From NCBI GenBank assembly GCA_021847625.1, contig JAJZQK010000199.1:1-6526 (forward strand): a DNA stretch of 6,526 nucleotides. The letters run 5' to 3'. The translations under genes and the position numbers were made by a program. Source of the DNA: Chloroflexota bacterium. Its GTDB lineage: Bacteria; Chloroflexota; FW602-bin22; JAMCYS01. Shown here in pieces: positions 1 to 6,128 of this stretch; the stretch's first letter is position 1; the number at the start of each line of letters is the position of its first letter. The notes under the pieces are model-generated. The model saw only the letters and a program-made list of their open reading frames with translations, did no database searches and had not been told where the DNA came from.

Positions 1-1062
1 GATCAGCCCCTCGAACTCGCGCGCCGGAAGCATCTTGACCGGGCAGGTGGTGAGGCTCCCGTCCTTGGTGTAGTCGACGCAAGCGTAGTAGAGGTACGGC
101 GTGCCGTCCTTCGCCTTCTTGCCGGAGCGGTAGGGCGTCATCGCCAGCCCGCACGTGCCGCAGCGCAGGATGCCTTTAAGCAAGTGGACGTGCGGGTCCC
201 GGAAGTAGAGGCCGGTGTCGTCCGTGCGGCCGTTACCGATCGCCCTATTAGCCTGCTCCCAGGTCTCCTCGTCGATGATGGCCTCGTGCTTGGCGGGGTA
301 AAGCATATCGTTGTAACGGATGAATCCCTTGTACACCGGATTCCGGACGATTGCCGTGACCGTGTCCTCGTCGAAGCGCTTGCCACCGACCTTCTCCTGT
401 GATCCGTCACGTCTGTTGAAGGTCCGCACCCTCGTGCGATACCCTCGCGCATTGGCCTCATTGGCGACGGCGCACGGGGAGCGAGTTTCGATCAGGCGCC
501 GATAGGTGAAGTGGATGATCGGCACCTCTTGCTGACTGGGCTGAAGCGTCTGCGTCTCTTTCGAGTAGTCGAAGCCGAGGGGGACGTTCCCGCCGTTCCA
601 CAAGCCCTTCTCGGCTCGCCCGGCCATCTTGCTCATCGTCCGCTCGCGGGTCAGCTCCCTTTCGAACTGGGCGAAGCTTAGGAGGATGTTGAGAATCAGC
701 ATGCCCATCGAGTCGGAGGTGTCGAAGTGCTGAGTGGCCGAGACGAAGGTGACGTTGTGAGCCTTCAGGACCTCCCAGAGATCGTAGAAGTCCTTCAGAG
801 ACCGGGAGATGCGGTCGATCTTGTAGGTGACGATGGCGTCGACCTTGCCTGCGCGCACGTCCTCCATCAGCTCCTGGATCCCGGGCCGTTGGAAGTCCTT
901 GCCGGAGTAGCCGGCGTCCTCGTAGACGGCGGCGACCTTCCAGCCCTTCTCGGCGTGGATGTCGACGTAGTTGGTACAGATCTCCTCCTGGCGTTTGAGC
1001 GAGCTATACTCGCTCATCGCCTGCTCATCGGTGGAGACCCGGGTGTAGATCGCGCATCTCAT
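1..1062 (-). CDS. Serine recombinase with zinc ribbon (large serine integrase type), 3' end off window
   Basis: Site-specific recombinase that would cut and rejoin DNA through a covalent serine-DNA intermediate, probably integrating or excising the element. The frame is open from the ATG at 1062 to the left edge, giving 354 residues with no stop. The resolvase domain fills residues 1-150: IYTRVSTDEQ with nucleophile Ser10 and Arg8, then AGYSGKDFQRPG (50-61) and YKIDRISRSLKDF (80-92) with Arg84 and Arg87. The recombinase DNA-binding domain follows (about 160-275, including RNPVYKGFIRYN at 240-251). A zinc beta-ribbon has Cys301, Cys304, Cys328 and Cys340. Proteins of this class usually run to about 450-600 residues, so the coiled-coil and C-terminal part should lie outside the window. 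The start is supported by GGGAGG 7 nt upstream and by a promoter at 1109-1137. It is transcribed divergently from abiE. Family assignment is secure; which element it moves is not shown. Confidence 0.95.
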   Translation of the reverse strand, partial: MRCAIYTRVSTDEQAMSEYSSLKRQEEICTNYVDIHAEKGWKVAAVYEDAGYSGKDFQRPGIQELMEDVRAGKVDAIVTYKIDRISRSLKDFYDLWEVLKAHNVTFVSATQHFDTSDSMGMLILNILLSFAQFERELTRERTMSKMAGRAEKGLWNGGNVPLGFDYSKETQTLQPSQQEVPIIHFTYRRLIETRSPCAVANEANARGYRTRVRTFNRRDGSQEKVGGKRFDEDTVTAIVRNPVYKGFIRYNDMLYPAKHEAIIDEETWEQANRAIGNGRTDDTGLYFRDPHVHLLKGILRCGTCGLAMTPYRSGKKAKDGTPYLYYACVDYTKDGSLTTCPVKMLPAREFEGLI

Positions 1063-1069
1063 GGAAATG

Positions 1070-1080
1070 CCTCCCACCTT
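1070..1080 (-). promoter_or_regulatory. Ribosome binding site of the recombinase
   Basis: Read on the minus strand the stretch is AAGGTGGGAGG, with GGAGG ending 7 nt before the ATG at 1062. It is a strong Shine-Dalgarno match and fixes the recombinase start. The divergent abiEi start has no counterpart. Confidence 0.75.
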
Positions 1081-1108
1081 GGCGCTCGCGTCTGTTCGCG
1101 CACATGCC

Positions 1109-1137
1109 ATTATAGTTGCATGTCACCTAGAACTCAA
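1109..1137 (-). promoter_or_regulatory. Predicted sigma70-type promoter for the recombinase
   Basis: On the minus strand there is a -35 TTGAGT (1137-1132), a 17-bp spacer, and a perfect -10 TATAAT (1114-1109). Transcription would start near 1102, leaving a leader of about 40 nt that holds the recombinase Shine-Dalgarno site. It lies almost entirely over the promoter for abiEi on the other strand, so the two polymerase footprints cannot be occupied together. Predicted from sequence only. Confidence 0.7.
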
Positions 1138-1144
1138 GTATAAT
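1116..1144 (+). promoter_or_regulatory. Predicted sigma70-type promoter for abiEi-abiEii
   Basis: A -35 TTGCAT (1116-1121), a 17-bp spacer and a perfect -10 TATAAT (1139-1144) point rightwards. The expected start of transcription, 7-8 nt after the -10, falls on T1151 or A1152, and A1152 is the first base of the abiEi ATG. The AT-rich box stands out against the GC-rich surroundings. It overlaps the divergent recombinase promoter and the inverted repeat 1108-1145. Predicted from sequence only. Confidence 0.75.
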
Positions 1145-1151
1145 GCGAGCT

Positions 1152-1787
1152 ATGAGCGACGTTACGACGCCAGAGCCGCACCCTTCCGGCAAGAGGCCCG
1201 ACCGCCTGCGCCTCTTCGAGGTCGCCTCGGAGCAAGGTGGCTACTTCACGGCCCACCAGGCCCGCGCCTGTGGATACAGCTTCACCCTGCTCTCGCACCA
1301 TGTCAAGAGCGGCCGGTTCATCCGTGTCCGGCGTGGGCTTTACCGACTCCGCGAGTACCCGTCGTCCCCGCGCGAGGAAGTCCTCGCCGCCTGGCTCGCC
1401 GTGGGGAAGGATATCGCGGTCGTCTCCCACGAGAGCGCTCTCGATATACTCGACCTGAGCGACGTGATCCCGGACGCGGCACATCTCACCGTGCCCCGCT
1501 CGCGGCGCAATCTTCCGTCGCTGCCCGGGGTGAAGATCCATACCACGGTCAGGCCGCTTCGGCCGAGCGACCTGACCTACCACGATGGCATGGTCGTCAC
1601 CTCGGCCACGCGCACCATCCTCGACGCAGCTGAGGCCGGCATGGCGCCGGAGCAGGTCGAGCTGGCGGTGGTCCAGGCGGTCGAGCGAGGCCTGGCGGCA
1701 CCCGACCAGCTCCGCCGGGACGCCGCCCCGCGTGGCCGGCGGGTGGCCGCGCTGATCGAGGGAGCGCTGCGCAGGGCTGCGGCGTGA
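1152..1787 (+). CDS. abiEi: AbiEi-type antitoxin and transcriptional repressor (type IV toxin-antitoxin)
   Basis: Antitoxin half of an AbiE system. It is expected to counter AbiEii without binding it tightly and to repress its own promoter. The 211-residue protein has an N-terminal winged helix at about residues 16-70, with GGYFTAHQARACGYS (29-43) and VKSGRFIRVRRGLYRL (51-66), typical of AbiEi antitoxin N-terminal domains. The family body follows: VSHESALDILDLSD (91-104), HLTVPRSRRN (111-120) and TSATRTILDAAEAG (150-163). The start at 1152 was chosen over the ATG at 1143 (three residues longer) because 1143 lies inside the predicted -10 box and cannot be in the transcript. With 1152 the message would be leaderless, which fits the absence of a Shine-Dalgarno sequence. 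Its stop TGA overlaps the GTG start of abiEii, so the two are translationally coupled. Family call is firm; operator binding is inferred. Confidence 0.9.
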   Translation: MSDVTTPEPHPSGKRPDRLRLFEVASEQGGYFTAHQARACGYSFTLLSHHVKSGRFIRVRRGLYRLREYPSSPREEVLAAWLAVGKDIAVVSHESALDILDLSDVIPDAAHLTVPRSRRNLPSLPGVKIHTTVRPLRPSDLTYHDGMVVTSATRTILDAAEAGMAPEQVELAVVQAVERGLAAPDQLRRDAAPRGRRVAALIEGALRRAAA

Positions 1788-2668
1788 GATACGCGACCGC
1801 CAGCGCCTTCCGTACGGCCCTCGAGCAGCGACTCCTGGCGACAGCGCGGCAAGGGGGCATTCCACTGGTGCGGCTGCGGAAGCTCGTCGCGTTCGAAAGG
1901 ATGCTGGCGCGACTCGTGGCCGCCGCGCCCGACCGGTGGGTCCTCAAGGGCGCGTTGGCGTTCCATTTCCGCCTCGCGGCCCGCTTCCGAACCACGAAGG
2001 ACATGGATCTCGGCCGCTGGGACAACGAGCGGGCAGCCACCGACGATCTCATCGCGGCGCAGCAGGTCGACCTGGGCGACCACTTCCGGTTCGCCGTCGA
2101 GAAGACCGCGAGGCTCGACCAGTTGCTTGAAGGCGCCGCTGTGCGCTACCACGTCTCGGCGTACCTCGCGGGGCGGCGGTTCGAGGAACTCACCGTCGAC
2201 GTCGGCTTCGGTGATCCACCACTGGGGGAGCCGGAGCGGCTGCGCGGTCCAGATCTCCTCAGCTTCGCGGAAATTGCGCCGATCGAGGTCCCCGCCCTTC
2301 CGCTCGAGCAGCATGTTGCCGAGAAGGTCCATGCCTATACCCGCAGCTACGCCGGCGGCCATTCCAGCACCCGTACCAAGGATCTGATCGACCTAGCCCT
2401 CATCTCGTCCCTCTTTCCGTTCCAAGCCGGCCGCTTGAGAGGTGCGTTCCGCGCCACGTTCGACGCGCGTGGTACCCATCCGCTGCCGACTACGCTTCGG
2501 CCGCCGCCAGCCGGGTGGGGCCCGGCGTACCGCCGGGCCGCGGCCGAGGTCGGGCTGGAGCCTGATGTGTCGATCGGGTACCAGCAAGCCGCGGTCTTCC
2601 TCGATCCGATTCTCGGCGGGGCGGTCAGCGATGCTTCGCAGTGGGATCCCATCCGGCGCAGCTGGTAG
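1784..2668 (+). CDS. abiEii: AbiEii-type nucleotidyltransferase toxin
   Basis: Toxin half of the AbiE pair, a DNA-polymerase-beta-fold nucleotidyltransferase. Known AbiEii toxins use nucleotides (GTP preferred in the founding case) and cause reversible growth arrest and phage abortive infection. Visible motifs over 294 residues: motif I WVLKGALAFHFR (52-63), then RTTKDMDLGRWD (69-80) with metal-ligand Asp73 and Asp75; motif II LTVDVGFGD (136-144) with Asp139; motif III HVAEKVHAYTR (177-187) with Lys181; motif IV RTKDLIDLALI (197-207) with Asp200 and Asp203. The C-terminal WDPIRRSW is a natural family ending, so the gene looks complete. Motif I reads GALA rather than the more usual GG or GS pair. 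The GTG start overlaps the abiEi stop (GTGA). The last 44 bp overlap, tail to tail, the transposase frame on the other strand. Confidence 0.92.
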   Translation: MRYATASAFRTALEQRLLATARQGGIPLVRLRKLVAFERMLARLVAAAPDRWVLKGALAFHFRLAARFRTTKDMDLGRWDNERAATDDLIAAQQVDLGDHFRFAVEKTARLDQLLEGAAVRYHVSAYLAGRRFEELTVDVGFGDPPLGEPERLRGPDLLSFAEIAPIEVPALPLEQHVAEKVHAYTRSYAGGHSSTRTKDLIDLALISSLFPFQAGRLRGAFRATFDARGTHPLPTTLRPPPAGWGPAYRRAAAEVGLEPDVSIGYQQAAVFLDPILGGAVSDASQWDPIRRSW

Positions 2669-4247
2669 CTCCGCCTGTGTTGAAGTACATCTGGGAGCCC
2701 CACGACTCCAGTGCGGACTGCCAGGCGCTCCCGATGAAGCAGCGTGCCGAGAACGATATCGGGACATCCGGCGACGCCACGAGCGTTGTCTCCCCACTAC
2801 CGGCGGCCTCCTCAGCGAGCCGAACCTGCCAACAGAAGAGAAGCGCGCAGCACGCCAGCTCCCAGTGCCGCCGCATCGCCAGCGGCGAGCGCACCATTAC
2901 GTCGTCCCACCCCAGTTCCTGTCTGACCTGTCGGTAGCTCTGCGTCACACTCTGATACAGACCATACAGCCGCACGACTTCGAGCAGACCGGCCGGGGCA
3001 AGCGACACCTCGCCTGGCGGCAGCGAGCCTGGCTGCGGCAGGTTCGTCACCAGATACCATGTGCTGGCGGCCCGTAGGGCGAGGGGGTCGGTGGTCGCGA
3101 TCAGCGCGCGCTGGGGGTGCCGTCGTTCATTGGGCCGGCGGTGTCGCTCAGCCGCCCACCACTTCTCCTCCCGCCCATCGCCGACACGTCTCACGATCGG
3201 CTCCCACTCGGCGGGCGCCTCCAGCCGCCTGCGGCGCAACGTTTCCCCACTTGCATCAAGCATGTGGGCAGCGTCTGGCGTGGCGGAGAAGTCGTCGGAG
3301 GGCTCGACAGCAAGGACATAGGGCACCTTCGCCCACTGCAGCGCCTTCGCGAGATGAGCGAACTCGCTGTGTGAGCAGTTGGTCACTACAGCACGAAACG
3401 CGATGCCCATGGCACGGGCTCCCTCGACTAATGCCATCACGTTTTCGGACCTGCTGCGAAGGCCCACATCCACTTTCCCCGCGGCAGTGTGCTGGGCCCG
3501 TGAGTGCGGCTGGAGGTGGAGCGGGCAGTAGACTCGGTCATCGGCCCACAGGCTTCTCAGCGTCAGAGGCGCCGTCGCACCGCCAGCCTTGTGGCCCGTC
3601 GCGTCGTCGATGACCAGCGTCCCCGCCCCATCTGTCACTGTCGCCCGAGCAGCCGCCAGCAGTTCCAGTCGCCGAGCCGCCAACCTGTCCGTATCCCACG
3701 CCGACTCGCACAGGAAGTACTGTAGGCGCTGCATCGGAGCAGCCGACATGCCTGCGGCCGAGTCGTGGCCGGCCAGCGTCGTCAGAGACTTGCCTTGCTC
3801 CCTGCGCGAGAGCAGGCCTTCCAGGTACGTGCGAAACCCGCGCCGCTGCGCTGGAGTTCGGAAGACATCGTCGAACTGGACGGCGAAGTCCTCCATTGGC
3901 CCCGGTCCCGGCAGGCAACGCAGCCGAGTGCGCGCCACCGCGTCGGGCGCCCGGGCCCCCTGGCCCGACTCGTCTCGCGCCGATGCGCAGACGTTGTGGA
4001 TCGTTGGCCTTCGCATCCGTTCGTCTGAGCCAGGCCGGCCACTAACGTTGGGATGCGGAACAGCGTGGGGTGCACGGCTTGGTGGACAGACCTCGCCGCT
4101 TGCGCTACGGCCGTTCGCGCGCATCTCCACGTCCTCACGCACGACCGCGGCACCGCCCTCGGTGGCCTCAGCCCAAAGGTAGACACCCTTGAGGAGGAGG
4201 TCTCCGATGCGGCGTAGCCGCTCATCCTTCGTGAGGTATTCGCCCAT
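2625..4247 (-). CDS. IS701/SRSO17-type transposase, probably inactive, with an extra N-terminal segment from a small gene
   Basis: The frame is 540 residues. Similarity to IS701-type transposases begins only at internal Met118 (base 3896), leaving a 423-residue transposase of normal length. Numbered from that Met: RGFRTYLEGLLSRRE (19-33), MQRLQYFLCESAWD (55-68), LVIDDATGHKAGG (94-106), SLWADDRVYCPLHLQP (115-130), STWYLVTNLPQPGS (278-291), LLEVVRLYGLYQSVTQSYRQ (304-323) and RRHWELACCALLFCWQ (342-357). The first Asp (97/98) is present. The second, normally in a VVAD-type motif, reads VVTNCSHS with Asn173. The catalytic Glu, normally in a WVEQSYKQV-type motif, is Thr318. About 20 residues after the first Asp are also missing. 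The extreme C-terminus reads into antisense abiEii and is probably not native. A good ribosome site precedes 4247; only a weak one precedes 3896. Family is clear; inactivity is inferred from the residues. Confidence 0.85.
   Translation of the reverse strand: MGEYLTKDERLRRIGDLLLKGVYLWAEATEGGAAVVREDVEMRANGRSASGEVCPPSRAPHAVPHPNVSGRPGSDERMRRPTIHNVCASARDESGQGARAPDAVARTRLRCLPGPGPMEDFAVQFDDVFRTPAQRRGFRTYLEGLLSRREQGKSLTTLAGHDSAAGMSAAPMQRLQYFLCESAWDTDRLAARRLELLAAARATVTDGAGTLVIDDATGHKAGGATAPLTLRSLWADDRVYCPLHLQPHSRAQHTAAGKVDVGLRSRSENVMALVEGARAMGIAFRAVVTNCSHSEFAHLAKALQWAKVPYVLAVEPSDDFSATPDAAHMLDASGETLRRRRLEAPAEWEPIVRRVGDGREEKWWAAERHRRPNERRHPQRALIATTDPLALRAASTWYLVTNLPQPGSLPPGEVSLAPAGLLEVVRLYGLYQSVTQSYRQVRQELGWDDVMVRSPLAMRRHWELACCALLFCWQVRLAEEAAGSGETTLVASPDVPISFSARCFIGSAWQSALESWGSQMYFNTGGATSCAGWDPTAKHR
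2669..4110 (-). mobile_element. IS701/SRSO17-type insertion sequence, ends not resolved
   Basis: The element is defined by its transposase. The left end must lie just after the abiEii stop at 2668, because abiEii keeps its natural C-terminus while recognisable transposase similarity on the minus strand fades near 2680. The right end lies between the transposase homology start (3896) and the small gene head (about 4130), most likely 4030-4130. I found no convincing terminal inverted repeat or target duplication, so the boundaries are approximate. The missing ends, together with the catalytic substitutions, suggest an old, degraded copy. Confidence 0.6.
4128..4247 (-). pseudogene. Head of a small element gene, cut by or fused to the IS
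   Basis: Residues 1-40 of the frame starting at 4247 (MGEYLTKDERLRRIGDLLLK onward, then GVYLWAEATE) look nothing like a transposase. They form one charged amphipathic helix ending in an aromatic patch, like very small conserved proteins found beside mobilisation genes. The start is well supported: AGAGGA lies 8 nt upstream, and the stop of the preceding gene is only 12 nt away, so this was the next gene of that operon. After about residue 45 the translation becomes Arg/Pro/Ser-rich junk-like sequence running into the transposase with no stop. I read this as a small gene whose 3' part was displaced by the IS. I do not recognise a function. Where the native gene ends and the IS begins cannot be fixed from this copy alone. 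Confidence 0.5.
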
Positions 4248-4255
4248 CCAGCAAG

Positions 4256-4260
4256 TCCTC
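4256..4260 (-). promoter_or_regulatory. Ribosome binding site before the small gene head
   Basis: Minus-strand GAGGA (4260-4256) lies 8 nt before the ATG at 4247 and touches the TAG stop of the preceding gene. It supports a native start at 4247, in contrast to the poor site before the transposase Met at 3896. Confidence 0.6.
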
Positions 4261-6128
4261 TACGCCTCGCGCGCCGACGGCCGTGGGCGGCACACCCTGG
4301 CAGGCGTCACGAGCAAGTCAGAAGGGCGGATCGGCCAGAGGCGGCGGTCGTGGAAGACGGCCACGGGCTCACGCCAGACCTGGCCGAGCAGTCCGTAGGG
4401 GTTGCGCGGGTCGGCCAGCCGCCACTCGCAGGTGAGGAGCAGCGGGAGCGCCGGCCCCCGCCCGATGGCGGCCGTGCGCACCGCCCGGGCGATGCGCTCC
4501 TCGGCCGAGTTGTCGGATGTGACGACCAGGACCGTTGGAAAGCCCAGGTAGTCCCGCTGGAAGCGCCCGCTCGCTCGATACTCGTGGTAAGCGGCGAACT
4601 TGGCGAGGTAGTCGCGGGCGCTCATGGTGCCGCGGTCGTATTCGAGGAAGAAGCCGTAGAGCTGGCCCGCGTGCCGGTAGAGGCCGTAGCCGTCCGGGCG
4701 GAGATGGCCCCGGGTGCAGGCGGCAGCATTCCGCCACTCCACCAGCGCGTCATCGCTCCCCTGCGCTGCCAGCTTCTTCGCCGTGCAAACCAGGCTGACG
4801 AAGATGGCGTCGGCGCCGAGCGTGTGCGCCAGGCTCACCAGCAGCCTTCGGCGGACGCCCATCGACTGCTCCGGCCCGCCGCCGGCGAGGCCCAGGTGGC
4901 GCACCGCCCGGCCGAGGGAGAGCCCGAGCTGGGCAGCCACGAGGGCAAGCCCGTCCGCCGTCAGCTCGACCAGTTCCGACGCGGCAGCCTCCGCGCTCAC
5001 CTCGCAGGCTTCGACGAGGCGCATCAGCCCCAGGCCGATGAGGCGGTTGCGCCGCTCGCGAGCCCACCTCAAATCCCAGCCGTGCACCCGAGCCAGGCGC
5101 TCGAGGGGCAGAAACGGATGGCGGCCGATGAGGTCGAGCAGCGCGCGATCGGCTGGCGCCAGCCCCAGCGCCACCCGGCCGAGGCTATCGATGGCCGAGG
5201 ATGGCCCCAGCGGCGCGAGGGCATCGCCCACGAGCTCGGGCAGGATGCCGGTCGGGTGCCGAGGGGTCAGGGGCTGCAGCCGGACCAGCTGGATGAGCCA
5301 GTCTCTGGGCAGCGGTCCCGTGTTGCTGAGGCTGGCTAGCGCTTCGGAGCCGGCGCGCAACTCATCCCAGGTGGTGACACAGGCGGCGAGCGGCGCCTCC
5401 CGCCGCGCCCGCCTGACCTCCTCGATCAGCTCCCTCCAGGCCGCCGCTCGCCTGTGATCCCCGGTGGCGACGACCAGGGTGGGAAACTCGGCACCCTGGA
5501 CGCCGCGAAGCGCGAGCAGATGATCGAGCGCTGCCCGGTACAGACGCAGCGGGGCGCCGCCGAGGTCGGGCAGGAGCAGGTAGGCTCCGGAGGCGCCCTC
5601 CCAGGCGAGGGCGGCGTAGGCGGGCAGCTCGATGGCCACCGGCGCCTTGGCGGTCGGGCGCTGGTAGCGCCGCCGCCAGGGCCGCTCCCAGGCCAGGAGG
5701 TCCGGACGGCCGGGCCGGGCGGCGGCCAGCGCCCCCAGGAGCTCGTAGGCCGCCACGAGCCGCGGCAGGCCGGGCACCATCGCCAGGAGATCGCGGCCCC
5801 GCAGGCGGTTCCGGCGCGCCAGGTGCTCGGGCTCTCGCCCTTGGTCGACGGCCACCGTGGCGATCCCCAGGTCGGTCAGGTAATGGAGCCGCGGCGCGTA
5901 GCCCGCCCGCAGGGGCGGCCGGATGGTCGCCACCAGTCCGGCTCCCTCGAGCCGCTCCAGGCTTCGGTAGACGCTCGCGCCGCCCCGCAGACCGGCGAGC
6001 TGTTCGATGACCTTCGCGTAGACGAAGGGCAGGCGCGCCAGGAGGAGCAGGGTGCGGCGATCGCCCTCTCGCTTCTCGAGCGACGCCGCGGCCAGTTCCG
6101 CGTCGCGCCAGTGGCCGCGCTGATTCAT
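4260..6128 (-). CDS. Replication-relaxation family protein, tandemly duplicated
   Basis: Plasmid and integrative-element protein of the replication-relaxation family; the family name reflects a suggested role in element replication, and the biochemistry is poorly known. At 622 residues it looks like two copies of one unit. Unit 1: winged helix at about 22-95 (VYRSLERLEGAGLVATIRPP), then an alpha/beta domain with AYLLLPDLGG (182-191) and FPTLVVATGDHRR (215-227). Unit 2: winged helix at about 322-400 (RRNRLIGLGLMRLVE), then RPDGYGLYRHAG (477-488), FFLEYDRGT (493-501), YLAKFAAYHEYR (507-518) and FPTVLVVTSDN (530-540). Asp479, Glu496, Asp498 and Lys510 resemble a PD-(D/E)xK nuclease arrangement; unit 1 lacks the Glu and Lys. 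The start overlaps the upstream stop (ATGA) and has GGAGG/AGGGAG ahead of it (6149-6139). The small gene head follows after 12 bp, so all are probably one operon. The nuclease reading is inference. Confidence 0.8.
   Translation of the reverse strand: MNQRGHWRDAELAAASLEKREGDRRTLLLLARLPFVYAKVIEQLAGLRGGASVYRSLERLEGAGLVATIRPPLRAGYAPRLHYLTDLGIATVAVDQGREPEHLARRNRLRGRDLLAMVPGLPRLVAAYELLGALAAARPGRPDLLAWERPWRRRYQRPTAKAPVAIELPAYAALAWEGASGAYLLLPDLGGAPLRLYRAALDHLLALRGVQGAEFPTLVVATGDHRRAAAWRELIEEVRRARREAPLAACVTTWDELRAGSEALASLSNTGPLPRDWLIQLVRLQPLTPRHPTGILPELVGDALAPLGPSSAIDSLGRVALGLAPADRALLDLIGRHPFLPLERLARVHGWDLRWARERRNRLIGLGLMRLVEACEVSAEAAASELVELTADGLALVAAQLGLSLGRAVRHLGLAGGGPEQSMGVRRRLLVSLAHTLGADAIFVSLVCTAKKLAAQGSDDALVEWRNAAACTRGHLRPDGYGLYRHAGQLYGFFLEYDRGTMSARDYLAKFAAYHEYRASGRFQRDYLGFPTVLVVTSDNSAEERIARAVRTAAIGRGPALPLLLTCEWRLADPRNPYGLLGQVWREPVAVFHDRRLWPIRPSDLLVTPARVCRPRPSAREA

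Larger units (their letters stand above)
1108..1145. repeat. Inverted repeat spanning both promoters; candidate AbiEi operator
   Basis: CATTATAGTT (1108-1117) and AAGTATAATG (1136-1145) are reverse complements at 9 of 10 positions, separated by 18 bp. Each arm holds the -10 box of one of the two divergent promoters. AbiEi proteins repress their own operon by binding inverted repeats upstream, so this is the natural operator candidate. Some of the symmetry comes simply from having two TATAAT boxes facing opposite ways, so regulator binding is inference. Confidence 0.5.

Noticed and set aside
1143..1145. ATG at 1143 as the abiEi start (three residues longer)
   Set aside because: It lies inside the predicted -10 box TATAAT at 1139-1144, upstream of the expected transcription start.
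1063..1151. Attachment site of the serine recombinase in the intergenic region
   Set aside because: Serine integrase att sites often lie next to the gene, but the only symmetry here is explained by the two promoters. No core or repeated att half can be recognised without the other element end.
1134..1865. Minus-strand open frame of 243 codons opposite abiEi
   Set aside because: AbiEi and AbiEii motifs are unambiguous on the plus strand and have promoter and coupling signals; this frame has none.
2698..4070. CCCCACG (2698-2704) and CGTGGGG (4064-4070) as IS terminal inverted repeats
   Set aside because: Only 7 bp, and the left copy is inside transposase coding sequence with recognisable family similarity, so it is not terminal; no matching target duplication flanks them.
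4350..5339. Long plus-strand open frame of 329 codons opposite the replication-relaxation gene
   Set aside because: It is antisense to a gene with clear family motifs and good start signals. Its translation is low-complexity Arg/Ala/Glu/Gln-rich with no recognisable domain, as expected of shadow frames in GC-rich DNA.
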